DNA of 64,000 nucleotides, taken from NCBI RefSeq assembly GCF_000278135.1, contig NZ_JH725025.1, forward strand, positions 100,832 to 164,831, in the 5' to 3' direction. The stretch comes from Candidatus Bartonella washoeensis Sb944nv (lineage in GTDB: Bacteria; Pseudomonadota; Alphaproteobacteria; Rhizobiales; Rhizobiaceae). A program made the translations under genes and the position numbers. This document shows positions 37,351 through 47,829 of the stretch, piece after piece; positions within the stretch are counted from its first letter, which is position 1; every line of letters begins with the position of its first letter. The notes under the pieces were generated by a model. It was not told the DNA's origin, ran no database searches, and saw nothing but the letters and a program-made list of their open reading frames with translations.

Positions 37351-37358
37351 GCATAAAA

Positions 37359-37385
37359 AAACCGCCACATACTTTGTGGCGGTTT
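37359..37385. terminator. Bidirectional rho-independent terminator between rne and the IalB-family gene
   Basis: Perfect 11-bp stem AAACCGCCACA / TGTGGCGGTTT with a 5-nt loop (37370-37374). It ends transcription from both converging genes. On the minus strand it is followed by a run of seven T residues; on the plus strand the T run is short. Confidence 0.88.
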
Positions 37386-37440
37386 AGGTAAGAAAACAAG
37401 ACAAAAAGCTCTAATAATGCTTTTCTATGTCGTGTGTTTA

Positions 37441-38052
37441 TTAATTTTGCTTAGCTTTTTCTTGCTCAGCCCGCATACGATCTTCAAACTCTTTTTGCTT
37501 TGATTGAATAGCTTGCTGCAATTTTATTTGTTCTTGTTGAAAATCCTTTTCCTCCATACCAGGACCTGTGTATGCGGCTGTGAATCCATTAAGAGAAAAT
37601 TCAATAGGATTAGCAGAGCCACGGAAATTAATTGTGGTTACAACCATTTTTGAACCACTTTTCATAGCAGCAACGAGTTTATCATCTAAGGCATCATTGG
37701 CAATACAACTCGGCCCATTACAAATAATATAAGGAACTTTTTTAGAGAAGTCATCTCCAATTTGAATATGAACCCCTTCTGGCAAAAAACGACCTGTAGG
37801 CACTTGAATGCCTATACGTCTTTCATTTTGTTTCCCTTTTATTTCAACGAGATTAAAAGCCGTCAAAGGTTGTCCAGTATTTGATACAACAGTGTTCATT
37901 GTATTACAAATATCAACATCATGCTGCTTGCTGCAAACCTTGTACCAACCTTGAGACAAAGTTTGTGCACTTGCAGAATTATGGATTGTAAGAAAAAGGG
38001 AAAGCGCTCCAGCTAATACTGAAACAGCAAAATAGATATTTTTATGCGACAT
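37441..38052 (-). CDS. Invasion-associated locus B (IalB) family protein
   Basis: Periplasmic or surface protein of 203 aa. The signal peptide ends at ASA-29 before QTLSQGW. The IalB domain (about 31-165) has a cysteine pair C40/C49 (VCSKQHDVDIC) and a second pair in ICNGPSC, which probably form two disulfides. GIQVPTGRFLPEGVHIQI is the conserved core. The C-terminal ~40 residues are a Gln/Lys/Glu-rich helix. IalB of Bartonella bacilliformis promotes erythrocyte invasion; this may be that gene or one of the paralogues, and ialA is not adjacent. GGATTAAC precedes the ATG. Confidence 0.88.
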   Translation of the reverse strand: MSHKNIYFAVSVLAGALSLFLTIHNSASAQTLSQGWYKVCSKQHDVDICNTMNTVVSNTGQPLTAFNLVEIKGKQNERRIGIQVPTGRFLPEGVHIQIGDDFSKKVPYIICNGPSCIANDALDDKLVAAMKSGSKMVVTTINFRGSANPIEFSLNGFTAAYTGPGMEEKDFQQEQIKLQQAIQSKQKEFEDRMRAEQEKAKQN

Positions 38053-38732
38053 GATTAAGTTAATCCTTTCAACGCGCTTTTACAATAACCTCAACATGAG
38101 GAATATTAAATATAATTTCAATCAAGTACCTTCAATTAAATCAATGAAATGACATCTCTTTTATGCCTCTTACTTCAATATAAAGAGAAAAGTCAAATTT
38201 CGAGAAAAAAAGCTACAAACAGCTAGTTGAACCTTTATACACCCATATACAGCAACCCCCTTTTATCCATTGGCTTTTTATAAAATTTATCTATAAGATA
38301 CATTAGTACAATGGAACGAGATAAGATCGCATAAATGAAAAAATATTGCAATATGATTAAAGTAAAGTTCTATGTAATTCTGCAAATCTCATTATTTTAG
38401 ACTTTTCTTTACATTCATAATTCTTTATTTAATGCATAAAGCTCTCACAACAGGTATTGCAATACATAGAATTTGAAAAGTATCAGATAAAATTGATTAT
38501 TTTCCTTATGAATCTGTTTTTTATGTAGATCATCCAACTTTAAATTTAAGATTAAGACATTCTATCCCTGTATAAGCCTATCGTACTTTATATTGGAATC
38601 TGATATTTTCTAAAGAATTAAATTTATTAATAGATTTTTTTGTATATTTTTATCTTAAATAAATATATTTATAGTATAAGTTAAAAAATGAGTGATAATT
38701 TTTCACCAATAGAGAAATTTCTAAAGGAAATA
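38053..38732. other. Decaying gap upstream of the IalB-family gene
   Basis: About 680 bp with no intact gene. The promoter of the IalB-family gene presumably lies near 38060-38150. The middle is featureless AT-rich DNA. The right half contains a candidate gene remnant listed separately (38378-38662). Confidence 0.45.
38378..38662 (+). pseudogene. Possible decayed ORF of unknown origin
   Basis: One plus frame carries 94 codons with only two internal stops (TGA at 38474, TAA at 38573), fewer than expected in DNA this AT-rich. Between the stops it reads DKIDYFPYESVFYVDHPTLN, which looks protein-like. No start signal or family was recognised. Chance cannot be excluded. Confidence 0.25.
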
Positions 38733-41700
38733 TTATCGTGCCATTTCTGCAAGCTGTGTCATAACAGTTGCTGCTCCAACAAGTCTTTCATCTATTGTTG
38801 ACCAATCTCGAATAAGGACAATGCTCTGGTCTGGTCGAATTTTTGCCATAGAACCCTGTTTTCCAACCCACTGAACAAGAGCCATACTATTCGCAAAATA
38901 ATTATTGCGAAACTGTATAACAACACCCTTTGGTCCTGTATCCAATTTTTCTACATGTGCCTTTCGACACAATATTTTGATATAAAAAACTTTAAGAAGA
39001 TATTGAACTTCAAGGGGTAAAGGACCAAAGCGATCGATTAACTCAACTCCAAATTCTTCGATTTTTTCTAAATCATCAAGTTCTGTTAAACGGCGGTAAA
39101 GTCCCATACGTAACGATAAGTCAGGCACAAAACTTTCTGGTATCATCACTGTTGTGCCAAGCGAAATCTGAGGCGACCATTGCTTATCTTCACTTTGCTC
39201 GCCATCTTTTAATTCAGCAACAGCCTCTTCAAGCATTTTTTGATAGAGCTCAAATCCAACTTCTTTAATATGCCCCGATTGCTCTTCACCTAAAAAATTG
39301 CCTGAACCGCGAATATCCATGTCATGACTTGCCAATTGAAAGCCAGCCCCCAACGTATCAAGAGATTGTAAAACTTTAAGGCGACGATCAGCAGCAGGTG
39401 TTAAAACTTTACCAGAAGGAAACGTAAAGAGTGCATACGCACGTTGTTTTGAACGCCCTACCCTACCACGCAATTGGTAGAGAGCTGCAAGACCAAAAAT
39501 TTCAGCCCGATGCACAATCAAAGTATTGGCAGTTGGAATATCAAGACCTGATTCAATAATGGTTGTTGATAGCAAAACATCATATTGCCCATCATAAAAT
39601 GCATTCATAATATCATCAAGTTGTCCAGCCGGCATTTGCCCATGAGCTATGACAAATTTGAGTTCTGGTACATGCGTTTTAAGATATTCTTCTATAAAGG
39701 CAAGATCAGAAATACGAGGGCAAACATAAAAACTCTGACCACCACGGTAATATTCTCGAAGCAATGTCTCTCGTATAACAAGTTCATCAAAAGGTGAAAT
39801 AAAAGTACGCACTGCCATTCTATCAATGGGAGGCGTTGTTATTAATGAAAGTTCACGTACCCCTGATAATGCCAATCCTAAAGTGCGTGGTATGGGGGTT
39901 GCTGAAAGCGTAAGAACATGAATATCACTTTTAATCTCTTTTAAACGCTCTTTATGTTTTACGCCAAAATGCTGCTCCTCATCAATGATAAGAAGTCCTA
40001 ACCGTGAAAAATTGACTGCATCACTTAATAACGCATGGGTTCCAATAACAATATCAATCGTGCCATCTGAAATACCTTTTTTAACTTGTGCAAGTTCTTT
40101 AGCTTTCACAAGTCTTGAAGCATGGCCAATCTTAATAGGTAATCCTTGAAAACGCGCAATAAAAGTCTTGTAATGTTGTCGTGAAAGCAAAGTTGTTGGT
40201 ACAACAACAGCAACTTGATATCCATTGAATGCTGCGACAAAAGCACTTCGAATAGCAACTTCTGTTTTTCCAAAACCAACATCACCACATATCAAACGAT
40301 CCATCGGTTTTCCTGAGGCCAAATCATCTAAAACAGCATCAATTGCATCCATTTGATCTTCTGTCTCTTCATAAGGAAAGCATGCAACAAACTCATCAAA
40401 TGGTCCAACTGGCGGAATAAAAACAGGCGCAGAACGCATAGCGCGCTCTGCGGCTATACGGATCAATTGGCCAGCGATTTGTAATAAATGTTTTTTAAGC
40501 CGTGTTTTACGTGCTTGCCAAGCAACACCGCCTAACTTATCTAACGTTACATCTGTTTCCTCCGATCCATAACGTGAGAGAAGTTCGATATTTTCAATAG
40601 GTAAAAAGAGGCGATCACCTCCAGCATACTTAATTTCAAGACAATCGCGTAAAATTCCAGTTGTCATAATGGTTTTAAGACCAACAAACTGTCCAATACC
40701 ATGGTCAATATGCACAACCATATCACCAGAATTTAAAGCAGCAATTTCAGAAATAAAATTTTTATTGTGTTTACGCCGTCTTGGCGATCTTATTAATCGA
40801 TCACCAAGGATATCTTGCTCTGCTATAATAGCAAAATCTTCCACTTCAAAGCCGTGCTCTATCATTATAACAGCTGCACATATACGATCACGTGGTGTTG
40901 CTCTGACAGTTTGAAATGATTTTGCAATATCTACTTTTTGCAATCCATGCTCATCGAGAACTTGTAACAAACGGTTAAGAGAGCCTTCACTCCAACACGC
41001 TAAAAGAACCTTCTTGCCAGCGGCACGCAATGAAGCAATATGATGAACGACACTTGAAAAAACATTTTTTTCTTGCGCATTACGCTCTTCTACAAAATCA
41101 TATCCCTGTTTAACATTTGCATGAATAATAGTTTGTTCAAAAGTTTGTGGAACATTAAAAGGTGTGAAATCGATACGCTGTCCAGATTGTTGTGTACGCT
41201 CTAAAATATGCTCTGGTGTTAAATAGAGAAGGCTAGGCTCTATTGGATGATAAGAAGCGGAACTTTCTTTATCATTTTCATGCTCCTTGCGCGCATTATA
41301 ATAATCTTCAATAAGACGATAACGCTCAATGAGCACTTCTTCTGTCAGATGCTCAAAAACAACAGGTAAATTACCACAATGGTCAAAAAAACTATCAAGA
41401 TTCTCATAAAAAAACGGTAGCCAATGTTCCATACCGGAAAAACGCCGCCCTTGAGAAATTGCTTCATAAAGCATGTTATTTTTTTGTGATACACCAAATG
41501 TAGCGATATAATTGCTTTTAAATCGGTTTACGCATTCAGGTGTAAGAACAACTTCACTCATCGAGTGTAATAAAAATTCGGTTCTTTTACTTGTTGTTCT
41601 TTGTGTTTCTGAATCAAACACGCGGATAGTTTCTAAGGTATCCCCAAAAAAATCAAGCCGTAAAGGTTCAACATCAACGGGAGAAAAAATATCAAGTATT

Positions 41701-42221
41701 CCACCTCTCACAGCAAATTCACCAACATCACGAACAACACTAACACGCTCAAAACCATTGAATTCTAGAAATTGAATTAAGTGCCCCATGTTCATACGCT
41801 GACCAGCACGTGCATGAATAATTTGAGTCTCAATCATTTCACGAGGGGGCAATTTTTGCATAATTGCATTTGCTGTTGTTAATATAATTCCAGTGCGTGG
41901 ATTCTTACGTAAATTTGCTATATGTGCCAAAGCTGATAAACGACGTGCCGTAACAACAATCCCAGGTGACACACGATCATAAGGTAAACAATCCCATCCC
42001 GGAAATTGAAGTATAGGCAAATTGGGCTCAATAAAATTTAATACTTGCTGTAAATGAGCAATTTTTGTTCCATCGCGGACAACATAGATAAGTGGTTTAC
42101 CTTGTGCAATTTCTGAACTCAATTTAGCAAGCGCAAAGGCTTCAAACCCATCGGTAACTCCATCAAAGACCGTATGAACAGAAATATTTTTAGGAATGAC
42201 AATTTTTCTAAATATAGGCAT
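38733..42221 (-). CDS. mfd: Transcription-repair coupling factor Mfd
   Basis: Double-stranded DNA translocase that removes RNA polymerase stalled at lesions and recruits UvrA. The N-terminal UvrB-like region is followed by the CarD-type RNA-polymerase interaction domain (GDMVVHIDHGIGQFVGL, about 495). The superfamily-2 motor has Walker A GDVGFGKTE with K652, DEEQ in LIIDEEQHFG, and later RGRVGRSKQRAY. The C-terminal TRCF domain is present. The ATG at 42221 (MPIFRK) gives 1162 aa; a TTG frame adds three residues. It follows sdhE closely, as in other Rhizobiales. Confidence 0.96.
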   Translation of the reverse strand: MPIFRKIVIPKNISVHTVFDGVTDGFEAFALAKLSSEIAQGKPLIYVVRDGTKIAHLQQVLNFIEPNLPILQFPGWDCLPYDRVSPGIVVTARRLSALAHIANLRKNPRTGIILTTANAIMQKLPPREMIETQIIHARAGQRMNMGHLIQFLEFNGFERVSVVRDVGEFAVRGGILDIFSPVDVEPLRLDFFGDTLETIRVFDSETQRTTSKRTEFLLHSMSEVVLTPECVNRFKSNYIATFGVSQKNNMLYEAISQGRRFSGMEHWLPFFYENLDSFFDHCGNLPVVFEHLTEEVLIERYRLIEDYYNARKEHENDKESSASYHPIEPSLLYLTPEHILERTQQSGQRIDFTPFNVPQTFEQTIIHANVKQGYDFVEERNAQEKNVFSSVVHHIASLRAAGKKVLLACWSEGSLNRLLQVLDEHGLQKVDIAKSFQTVRATPRDRICAAVIMIEHGFEVEDFAIIAEQDILGDRLIRSPRRRKHNKNFISEIAALNSGDMVVHIDHGIGQFVGLKTIMTTGILRDCLEIKYAGGDRLFLPIENIELLSRYGSEETDVTLDKLGGVAWQARKTRLKKHLLQIAGQLIRIAAERAMRSAPVFIPPVGPFDEFVACFPYEETEDQMDAIDAVLDDLASGKPMDRLICGDVGFGKTEVAIRSAFVAAFNGYQVAVVVPTTLLSRQHYKTFIARFQGLPIKIGHASRLVKAKELAQVKKGISDGTIDIVIGTHALLSDAVNFSRLGLLIIDEEQHFGVKHKERLKEIKSDIHVLTLSATPIPRTLGLALSGVRELSLITTPPIDRMAVRTFISPFDELVIRETLLREYYRGGQSFYVCPRISDLAFIEEYLKTHVPELKFVIAHGQMPAGQLDDIMNAFYDGQYDVLLSTTIIESGLDIPTANTLIVHRAEIFGLAALYQLRGRVGRSKQRAYALFTFPSGKVLTPAADRRLKVLQSLDTLGAGFQLASHDMDIRGSGNFLGEEQSGHIKEVGFELYQKMLEEAVAELKDGEQSEDKQWSPQISLGTTVMIPESFVPDLSLRMGLYRRLTELDDLEKIEEFGVELIDRFGPLPLEVQYLLKVFYIKILCRKAHVEKLDTGPKGVVIQFRNNYFANSMALVQWVGKQGSMAKIRPDQSIVLIRDWSTIDERLVGAATVMTQLAEMAR

Positions 42222-42232
42222 CAGGATCAATT

Positions 42233-42517
42233 TTAATTTATGCAGGCATGATAATTTACAATGTCACGAAAAAGCGGACCATCAATTTCAGATGGTGGTG
42301 AAATTTCTCCAGTAATCCACGTCAGCAAATCGCGATCATCAAAAGACATAATATGTTCAAGTTGAGAGACCATTGTATCACTCATCCCAACAATATGGGC
42401 ATCCACATAGTGCCCCAAAATTAAATCCATTTCACGAATACCTCGATGCCATGCACGAAAAACCAATCGGCGACGACGCGTATCAAGTTGATTTTTTTCA
42501 ACGGCAAAAACTGTCAT
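42233..42517 (-). CDS. sdhE: FAD assembly factor SdhE (succinate dehydrogenase assembly factor 2)
   Basis: Small chaperone needed for covalent FAD attachment to the SdhA flavoprotein. The diagnostic RGxxE motif is R25-G26-I-R-E29 in WHRGIREMDLILG. The ATG at 42517 (MTVFAVEK) has AAGGAG six bases upstream and gives the family's normal ~94 aa; a longer frame to 42565 is rejected. Eleven bases separate it from the chosen mfd start. Confidence 0.92.
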   Translation of the reverse strand: MTVFAVEKNQLDTRRRRLVFRAWHRGIREMDLILGHYVDAHIVGMSDTMVSQLEHIMSFDDRDLLTWITGEISPPSEIDGPLFRDIVNYHACIN

Positions 42518-42593
42518 AAAAGTCTCCTTGAATGAGGGAAAAAGTGATATAGATACGATATTCAATTTGTAGAATAGTTTTTTTTACCTTATT

Positions 42594-43274
42594 CTAAGGG
42601 AGTTCAATAATCTTTTTTTCCTTAAGTGTAATTCGACGATGCATTTGTTTAGCTAAACCATAATTATGTGTTGCAATAAGAGCAGAGAGACCAGATTGAC
42701 GAACAAGTGCAGACAAAGCTTGGAATACATAAGCTGAAGTTACAGGATCAAGATTCCCAGTAGGCTCATCAGCTAAAAGAACCGAAGGACCATTTGCGAC
42801 TGCACGCGCAATAGCAACGCGTTGTTGTTCGCCACCCGATAATTCCGATGGACGATGGCTGGCGCGATGAGAAATACGTAAATATTTCAGTAATTTAAGT
42901 GCACGATCTTCTGCTATGGATTTTTTAAATCCTGCTATCATTTGCGGTATCATGACATTTTCTAAAGCTGTAAATTCTGGAAGCAAGTGATGAAATTGAT
43001 AGACAAAACCGATATCATTTTGTCTTATAGTTGTTCGCTCACTATCAGAGCGTTTTGCACAAGAAATACCTCGTAACATTACATCACCACCGGTTGGTTT
43101 TTCCAATAATCCGGCGATGTGAAGAAGTGTTGATTTCCCAGCACCAGATGGTGCAACAAGTGCAACAAGTTCCCCGCGATTAAGGATAAAGTTCGCTTTA
43201 TCTAAAATCATGAGAGGTTTATTACTCTCAAAAAAATATTGCTCAATCTCTACAAGCTCTAAAATAGCTGCCAT
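42594..43274 (-). CDS. lolD: Lipoprotein-releasing ABC transporter ATPase LolD
   Basis: ATPase of the complex that extracts outer-membrane lipoproteins from the inner membrane. Walker [10 protein letters not shown] is at 41-49, signature LSGGEQQR at about 144, and Walker [12 protein letters not shown] at about 164-174. [18 protein letters not shown] is the LolD/MacB-type Q-loop region. The length is 226 aa. The start overlaps the permease stop as TAATG, so the two are translationally coupled. Confidence 0.92.
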   Translation of the reverse strand: MAAILELVEIEQYFFESNKPLMILDKANFILNRGELVALVAPSGAGKSTLLHIAGLLEKPTGGDVMLRGISCAKRSDSERTTIRQNDIGFVYQFHHLLPEFTALENVMIPQMIAGFKKSIAEDRALKLLKYLRISHRASHRPSELSGGEQQRVAIARAVANGPSVLLADEPTGNLDPVTSAYVFQALSALVRQSGLSALIATHNYGLAKQMHRRITLKEKKIIELP

Positions 43275-44542
43275 TATTCATACCTCAAAGCTTGCACGGG
43301 ATCTAACTTAGCAGCACGCCATGCAGGAATAAGAGCGGCAAGGAATGACAAAAATAAAGCCATTACAGCAACCATGACTGTCTCTCCCCACTCAATTTGT
43401 GCAGGCAATTTTGTTAAAAAATAAAGTTGAGGATTAAAAACATCAACATTAAATAACCAAGAGACAAAATCTTGAATATGATTTATATTGGCGGTTGCTA
43501 TAATACCGAAAACTAAACCCAATATTGTTCCAAGAAATCCAATCATCATACCAGTGACAATAAATATGCGTAGAATCGCACCTTTTTGTGCGCCCATCGT
43601 GCGCAAAATAGCAATATCATGGCTTTTATCTTTTACAAGCATAATCAACCCTGAAATAATATTCAAAGCAGCCACAAGGACAATCAGAGAAAGAATGAAG
43701 AACATAACATTGCGTTCAATTTGTAAGGCTGAAAAAAAAGCCTGATTGCGCACACGCCAATCAATTAAATAGACTTGTTGATCGATAGCTTTCTCTACAA
43801 CTGGTTTTATTCGATCAACAGCATCAGGTTTATTCAGAAATAACTCTAAAGACTGAACTTTATCCCCCAAATTAAAAAACATTTGTGCTTCATGGAGAGG
43901 CATAAAAATAAATATTGAATCATATTCAGACATACCAACTTCAAAAATAGCATTTACTTTATAAGCTTTAACACGTGGTGTAATCCCAAAAGGAGTCTCA
44001 TCACCATCTGGTGTAATAATACGAAGATCACTCCCAACAGTAAGCCCTAATTTTTCTGCTAAACCACTTCCAATTGCAATACCCTCTTCTTTATCGAATT
44101 GAGCAAGGGATCCTAATTTAATGTTCTTGGATACTGTTTTAAGCTTCTCTAAATCTTGTTTGCGCATACCACGCACTAAAGCACCAGATCCTCCTTGAAA
44201 TTCACCCTGCACAAGCGCTTGACCTTCAACAACAGGCAAAGCAAATTTCACACCTTCTATAGATTCTAAAGAAGAAATAAGAGCATTATAATTAGAAAAA
44301 CCAGAATCAATTGTTTGAACAATAAGATGCCCATTCATGCCAAGAATACGGTTGAGAAGTTCTGTACGAAAACCATTCATTACTGCCATAACAACAACAA
44401 GAGCAAATACTCCTAACATAATTCCAATGAGAGAAATGATTGAAATAACAGATGCAACGACATGTTTTTTATTAGGAATCATATAACGAAAAGCAATCAT
44501 CCATTCATAAGATGAAAACCATTTACTCCCCAACCACTTCAT
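43274..44542 (-). CDS. Lipoprotein-releasing ABC transporter permease (LolC/LolE family)
   Basis: Inner-membrane permease partner of LolD. One N-terminal helix (about residues 25-55) is followed by a large periplasmic MacB-like domain (about 60-250) and three C-terminal helices in the FtsX fold. The single LolC/E-type gene suggests a homodimeric LolF-like arrangement, as in many alphaproteobacteria. The ATG at 44542 (MKWLGSKWF) has AGG upstream; a TTG at 44557 overlapping the proS stop is the alternative. The length is 422 aa. Confidence 0.9.
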   Translation of the reverse strand: MKWLGSKWFSSYEWMIAFRYMIPNKKHVVASVISIISLIGIMLGVFALVVVMAVMNGFRTELLNRILGMNGHLIVQTIDSGFSNYNALISSLESIEGVKFALPVVEGQALVQGEFQGGSGALVRGMRKQDLEKLKTVSKNIKLGSLAQFDKEEGIAIGSGLAEKLGLTVGSDLRIITPDGDETPFGITPRVKAYKVNAIFEVGMSEYDSIFIFMPLHEAQMFFNLGDKVQSLELFLNKPDAVDRIKPVVEKAIDQQVYLIDWRVRNQAFFSALQIERNVMFFILSLIVLVAALNIISGLIMLVKDKSHDIAILRTMGAQKGAILRIFIVTGMMIGFLGTILGLVFGIIATANINHIQDFVSWLFNVDVFNPQLYFLTKLPAQIEWGETVMVAVMALFLSFLAALIPAWRAAKLDPVQALRYE

Positions 44543-44553
44543 AATATTGCCTA

Positions 44554-45879
44554 TCAAAATATAGAAAACTGGTTGAGTACAGCTTCAACCGTTAGAGATT
44601 TTTTAACACCCGTTTTTCGATCTTTAATTTCAACTTCATTTTGGGCGACGCTTTTAGGTCCAACAATGATTTGTGTTGGCAAACCAATTAAATCCATTAT
44701 TGCAAATTTTGATCCAGGACGCTCATTCCTATCATCTAATAATGGGTCAAAACCAGCACGCTTTAATTCTTGATAGAGCATTTCACATGTATGAGTACAT
44801 TTCTCATCATCTGGTTTCATATTAATGATACCACAATCGAATGGTGCGATCGACTTTGGCCAAATAATACCATTTTCATCATGAGAAGCTTCAATAACTG
44901 CAGCAACAAGACGTGAAGGTCCAATACCATATGATCCCATAGAGACTAGGTGCTCCTTTCCATCTTGTCCCATAACTTTTGCGCCCATTGGGGCAGAATA
45001 TTTTGTACCAAAGTGAAAAATATGTCCTACTTCAATCCCACGAGCTGAGAGGCGGTTATTATCAGGAACCTTAATCCATTCTTCTTCATTATGCATTTCT
45101 TCTGTTGCTGCATAAAAAGATGTCCACTGTTTAACGATATCAGCTAGAACAGCTTTATCACTAAAATCAATCGAACTGTCTGGAACAGTAAGTTCAAGAA
45201 ATTTTTTATCACAAAATATAGCACTCTCTCCCGTTTCAGCCAAAATAATAAATTCATGACTGAGTTCACCACCAATTGGACCTGTATCAGCACGCATAGG
45301 AATTGCTTTTAAGCCAAGACAAGAAAAAGTACGTAAATAGGCAACAAACATACGATTATAAGATGTTTTAGAGCTTTCATAATCAAGATCAAAAGAGTAA
45401 GCATCTTTCATTAAAAATTCTCGTGAGCGCATCACACCAAAACGCGGACGAATTTCATCACGAAACTTCCATTGAATATGGTATAGATTGAGTGGAAGAT
45501 CTTTATAAGAACGAATATATGAGCGAAAAATATCTGTCACCATTTCTTCGTTAGTCGGACCATAAAGTAAATCACGCTTTTGACGATCTTTAATCCGGAG
45601 CATTTCCAAACCATAATCATCATAACGACCACTTTCACGCCAAAGATCCGCAGATTGAATTGTAGGCATCAATATTTCTATAGCACCAGCTCGTTCTTGT
45701 TCTTCACGTATAATTCTACAAACTTTATCAAGCACTTTTTTACCCAAAGGAAGCCAAGAATAAATCCCTGACGTTTGTTGGCGAATCATACCAGCACGCA
45801 ACATGAGCCTATGAGAAACAATCTCTGCTTCTTTAGGATTCTCTTTTAAAAGTGGCAAGAAATATTGAGAAAGACGCAT
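44554..45879 (-). CDS. proS: Prolyl-tRNA synthetase (short form without editing insertion)
   Basis: Class II synthetase charging tRNA-Pro. Motif 1 ([17 protein letters not shown]), motif 2 ([20 protein letters not shown]) and motif 3 ([15 protein letters not shown]) are all present. The anticodon-binding domain follows to the end. At 441 aa it lacks the ~180-residue editing insertion between motifs 2 and 3, the type usual in alphaproteobacteria. It is upstream of the lol genes with 4-15 bp spacing depending on the permease start. Confidence 0.95.
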   Translation of the reverse strand: MRLSQYFLPLLKENPKEAEIVSHRLMLRAGMIRQQTSGIYSWLPLGKKVLDKVCRIIREEQERAGAIEILMPTIQSADLWRESGRYDDYGLEMLRIKDRQKRDLLYGPTNEEMVTDIFRSYIRSYKDLPLNLYHIQWKFRDEIRPRFGVMRSREFLMKDAYSFDLDYESSKTSYNRMFVAYLRTFSCLGLKAIPMRADTGPIGGELSHEFIILAETGESAIFCDKKFLELTVPDSSIDFSDKAVLADIVKQWTSFYAATEEMHNEEEWIKVPDNNRLSARGIEVGHIFHFGTKYSAPMGAKVMGQDGKEHLVSMGSYGIGPSRLVAAVIEASHDENGIIWPKSIAPFDCGIINMKPDDEKCTHTCEMLYQELKRAGFDPLLDDRNERPGSKFAIMDLIGLPTQIIVGPKSVAQNEVEIKDRKTGVKKSLTVEAVLNQFSIF

Positions 45880-46099
45880 TAAATAACTAACTCCTAACTA
45901 AGCTTATTGTGTTAAAATAATTTTAATTACCATATGCTCATCTATAGCCACATTCTGAATGCTTGCAAACATAACGATCACATTGGTGAGAAATTCATGT
46001 GATCTATTTCTATTCTGTTTGTTTTTAGCGATAAAATGATCTGATAATTCTCTTTTCTCTTTCTTTCATTAAAAAGAAATAACGTAATATTGAAATGCT

Positions 46100-47776
46100 T
46101 TATTTTGACCGGTGTAAAAAAACTGTACAAATAGGCTTTTTTTGCCAAACTTCATTAATGGCTGCTCTCACTGCGCGCCGTGTTGCTTCACGAATAAGTT
46201 CATTATTTTTTCTTTTAACGCGTGGAATATTATAAAGAGTATTTTCCACAACATCTAAAAGAATATCTTTCAAACGTTCACCTTTTCCATTAGTTTCAGG
46301 TAAACCAGATGTAGTCAAACCAATATCACCCTCTAGATCGTGTTTGCTATTCATTTGAAAAGAAACAGCAACATGGCCAGCATAACTTAATTTGCGGCGT
46401 TCACGAATCCCTAGTGCATCTTCATCACCAATAAGGCAACCATCCTTATAGATCCTACCAACGGGAACTTGATCAATAACTTCTACAGGCTCTGGTGCAA
46501 GACGCAGCATACTACCATTTCTAATATTAGCAATAATTCCAATACCTGCTTGACGTGCTAAAGTCGCTTGAGCAGCAAGATGCATTGCCTCACCATGTAC
46601 AGGAACCAGTATCTGTGGTTTTATCCAATCATACATCTGTAAAAGTTCTGAACGGCGAGGATGTCCTGAAACGTGAACAAGAGCATCTTCATTCGTAATT
46701 GTTTTAATCCCCAAATCTATAAAACGATTTTGTATCTCAATAATAGATTTTTCATTTCCTGGAATACTCCGTGAAGAATAAATAACGATATCACCCGCAG
46801 AAAGTGCAATATTTCTCATTTCATTTCGCGACAGTTTAGCTAAGGCAGCACGCGGCTCACCTTGACTACCAGTTACGATTAAAACGATATCTTTTCGTGG
46901 AATGTAACCATAATCTTCCTCAGAAACGAATGGCGCTAAACCGTTCATATAACCAAGCTCTTGTGCAACCATGATACTTCGCTTAAGAGAACGCCCAATG
47001 ACAAGAACTTGGCGCCCAACAGATTCAGCTGCAAGAGCAATTGAACGTATCCGACCAACATTAGATGCAAAAGTTGCAAGTGCAACACGCCCTTCAGCTT
47101 TCGAAATAATTTCAGAGAGACTCATCTGAACTTGCTGCTCTGATGGTGATATACCATCTTTACATGCATTCGTGGAATCACAAAGCAATGCTAAAACACC
47201 TTTTTTGCCCAAAGCGCGAAACCGTTTTTCATCCGTTACAGCTCCAAGCGAAGGTGTATGATCAATTTTCCAATCACCAGTATGAATCACCGTGCCTAAA
47301 GATGTTGTAATTGCTAAAGATACAGATTCTGGAATTGAATGACTAACGGCAATAGCCTCGATTGCAAAGGAACCAACCTGAAAACAATCACCAGCTTGAA
47401 AAATATTCAACGAAATTTTATGAGATCCAAAATCTGATTGCTTTTTACTCTCTAATAATCCTGCCGTAAAAGGAGTACAGTAAACTGGAACTTTAAGCTT
47501 TGGCCATAAATCAAGGACAGCACCATAATGATCTTCATGAGCATGTGTTAGAACAAGACCACGGATATTATGTTTCTCACTTTCTAGAAAACGAATATCA
47601 GGCAAAATAAGATCTACCCCTGGTAATTCAGGTCCAGCAAAACTAACACCCATATCAACAAGAAGCCATTCACGAAGATTTTCGGGACCAAATCCATAAG
47701 CAGCGAGATTCATCCCTATTTCACCTACTCCTCCCAAAGGTAAAAAAACAAATTCATTCTTGTGGGCCGCAACCAT
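46100..47776 (-). CDS. rnj: Ribonuclease J
   Basis: Beta-CASP metallo-beta-lactamase RNase with 5'-3' exonuclease and endonuclease activity. The zinc motif THAHEDHYGAV (H78, H80, D82, H83) is present. The MBL core continues with HTGDWKIDHTP, and the beta-CASP part with SGHPRRSELLQM and PVHGEAMH. The length is 558 aa. GGAGATATTT precedes the ATG. Coexistence with RNase E is normal in Rhizobiales. It lies 53 bp after birA and may be expressed from the nuo-birA transcript. Confidence 0.94.
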   Translation of the reverse strand: MVAAHKNEFVFLPLGGVGEIGMNLAAYGFGPENLREWLLVDMGVSFAGPELPGVDLILPDIRFLESEKHNIRGLVLTHAHEDHYGAVLDLWPKLKVPVYCTPFTAGLLESKKQSDFGSHKISLNIFQAGDCFQVGSFAIEAIAVSHSIPESVSLAITTSLGTVIHTGDWKIDHTPSLGAVTDEKRFRALGKKGVLALLCDSTNACKDGISPSEQQVQMSLSEIISKAEGRVALATFASNVGRIRSIALAAESVGRQVLVIGRSLKRSIMVAQELGYMNGLAPFVSEEDYGYIPRKDIVLIVTGSQGEPRAALAKLSRNEMRNIALSAGDIVIYSSRSIPGNEKSIIEIQNRFIDLGIKTITNEDALVHVSGHPRRSELLQMYDWIKPQILVPVHGEAMHLAAQATLARQAGIGIIANIRNGSMLRLAPEPVEVIDQVPVGRIYKDGCLIGDEDALGIRERRKLSYAGHVAVSFQMNSKHDLEGDIGLTTSGLPETNGKGERLKDILLDVVENTLYNIPRVKRKNNELIREATRRAVRAAINEVWQKKPICTVFLHRSK

Positions 47777-47829
47777 AAATATCTCCTAAATCATTAAGAT
47801 AATCTGATGGTGAAATAAAAATTTATCAA

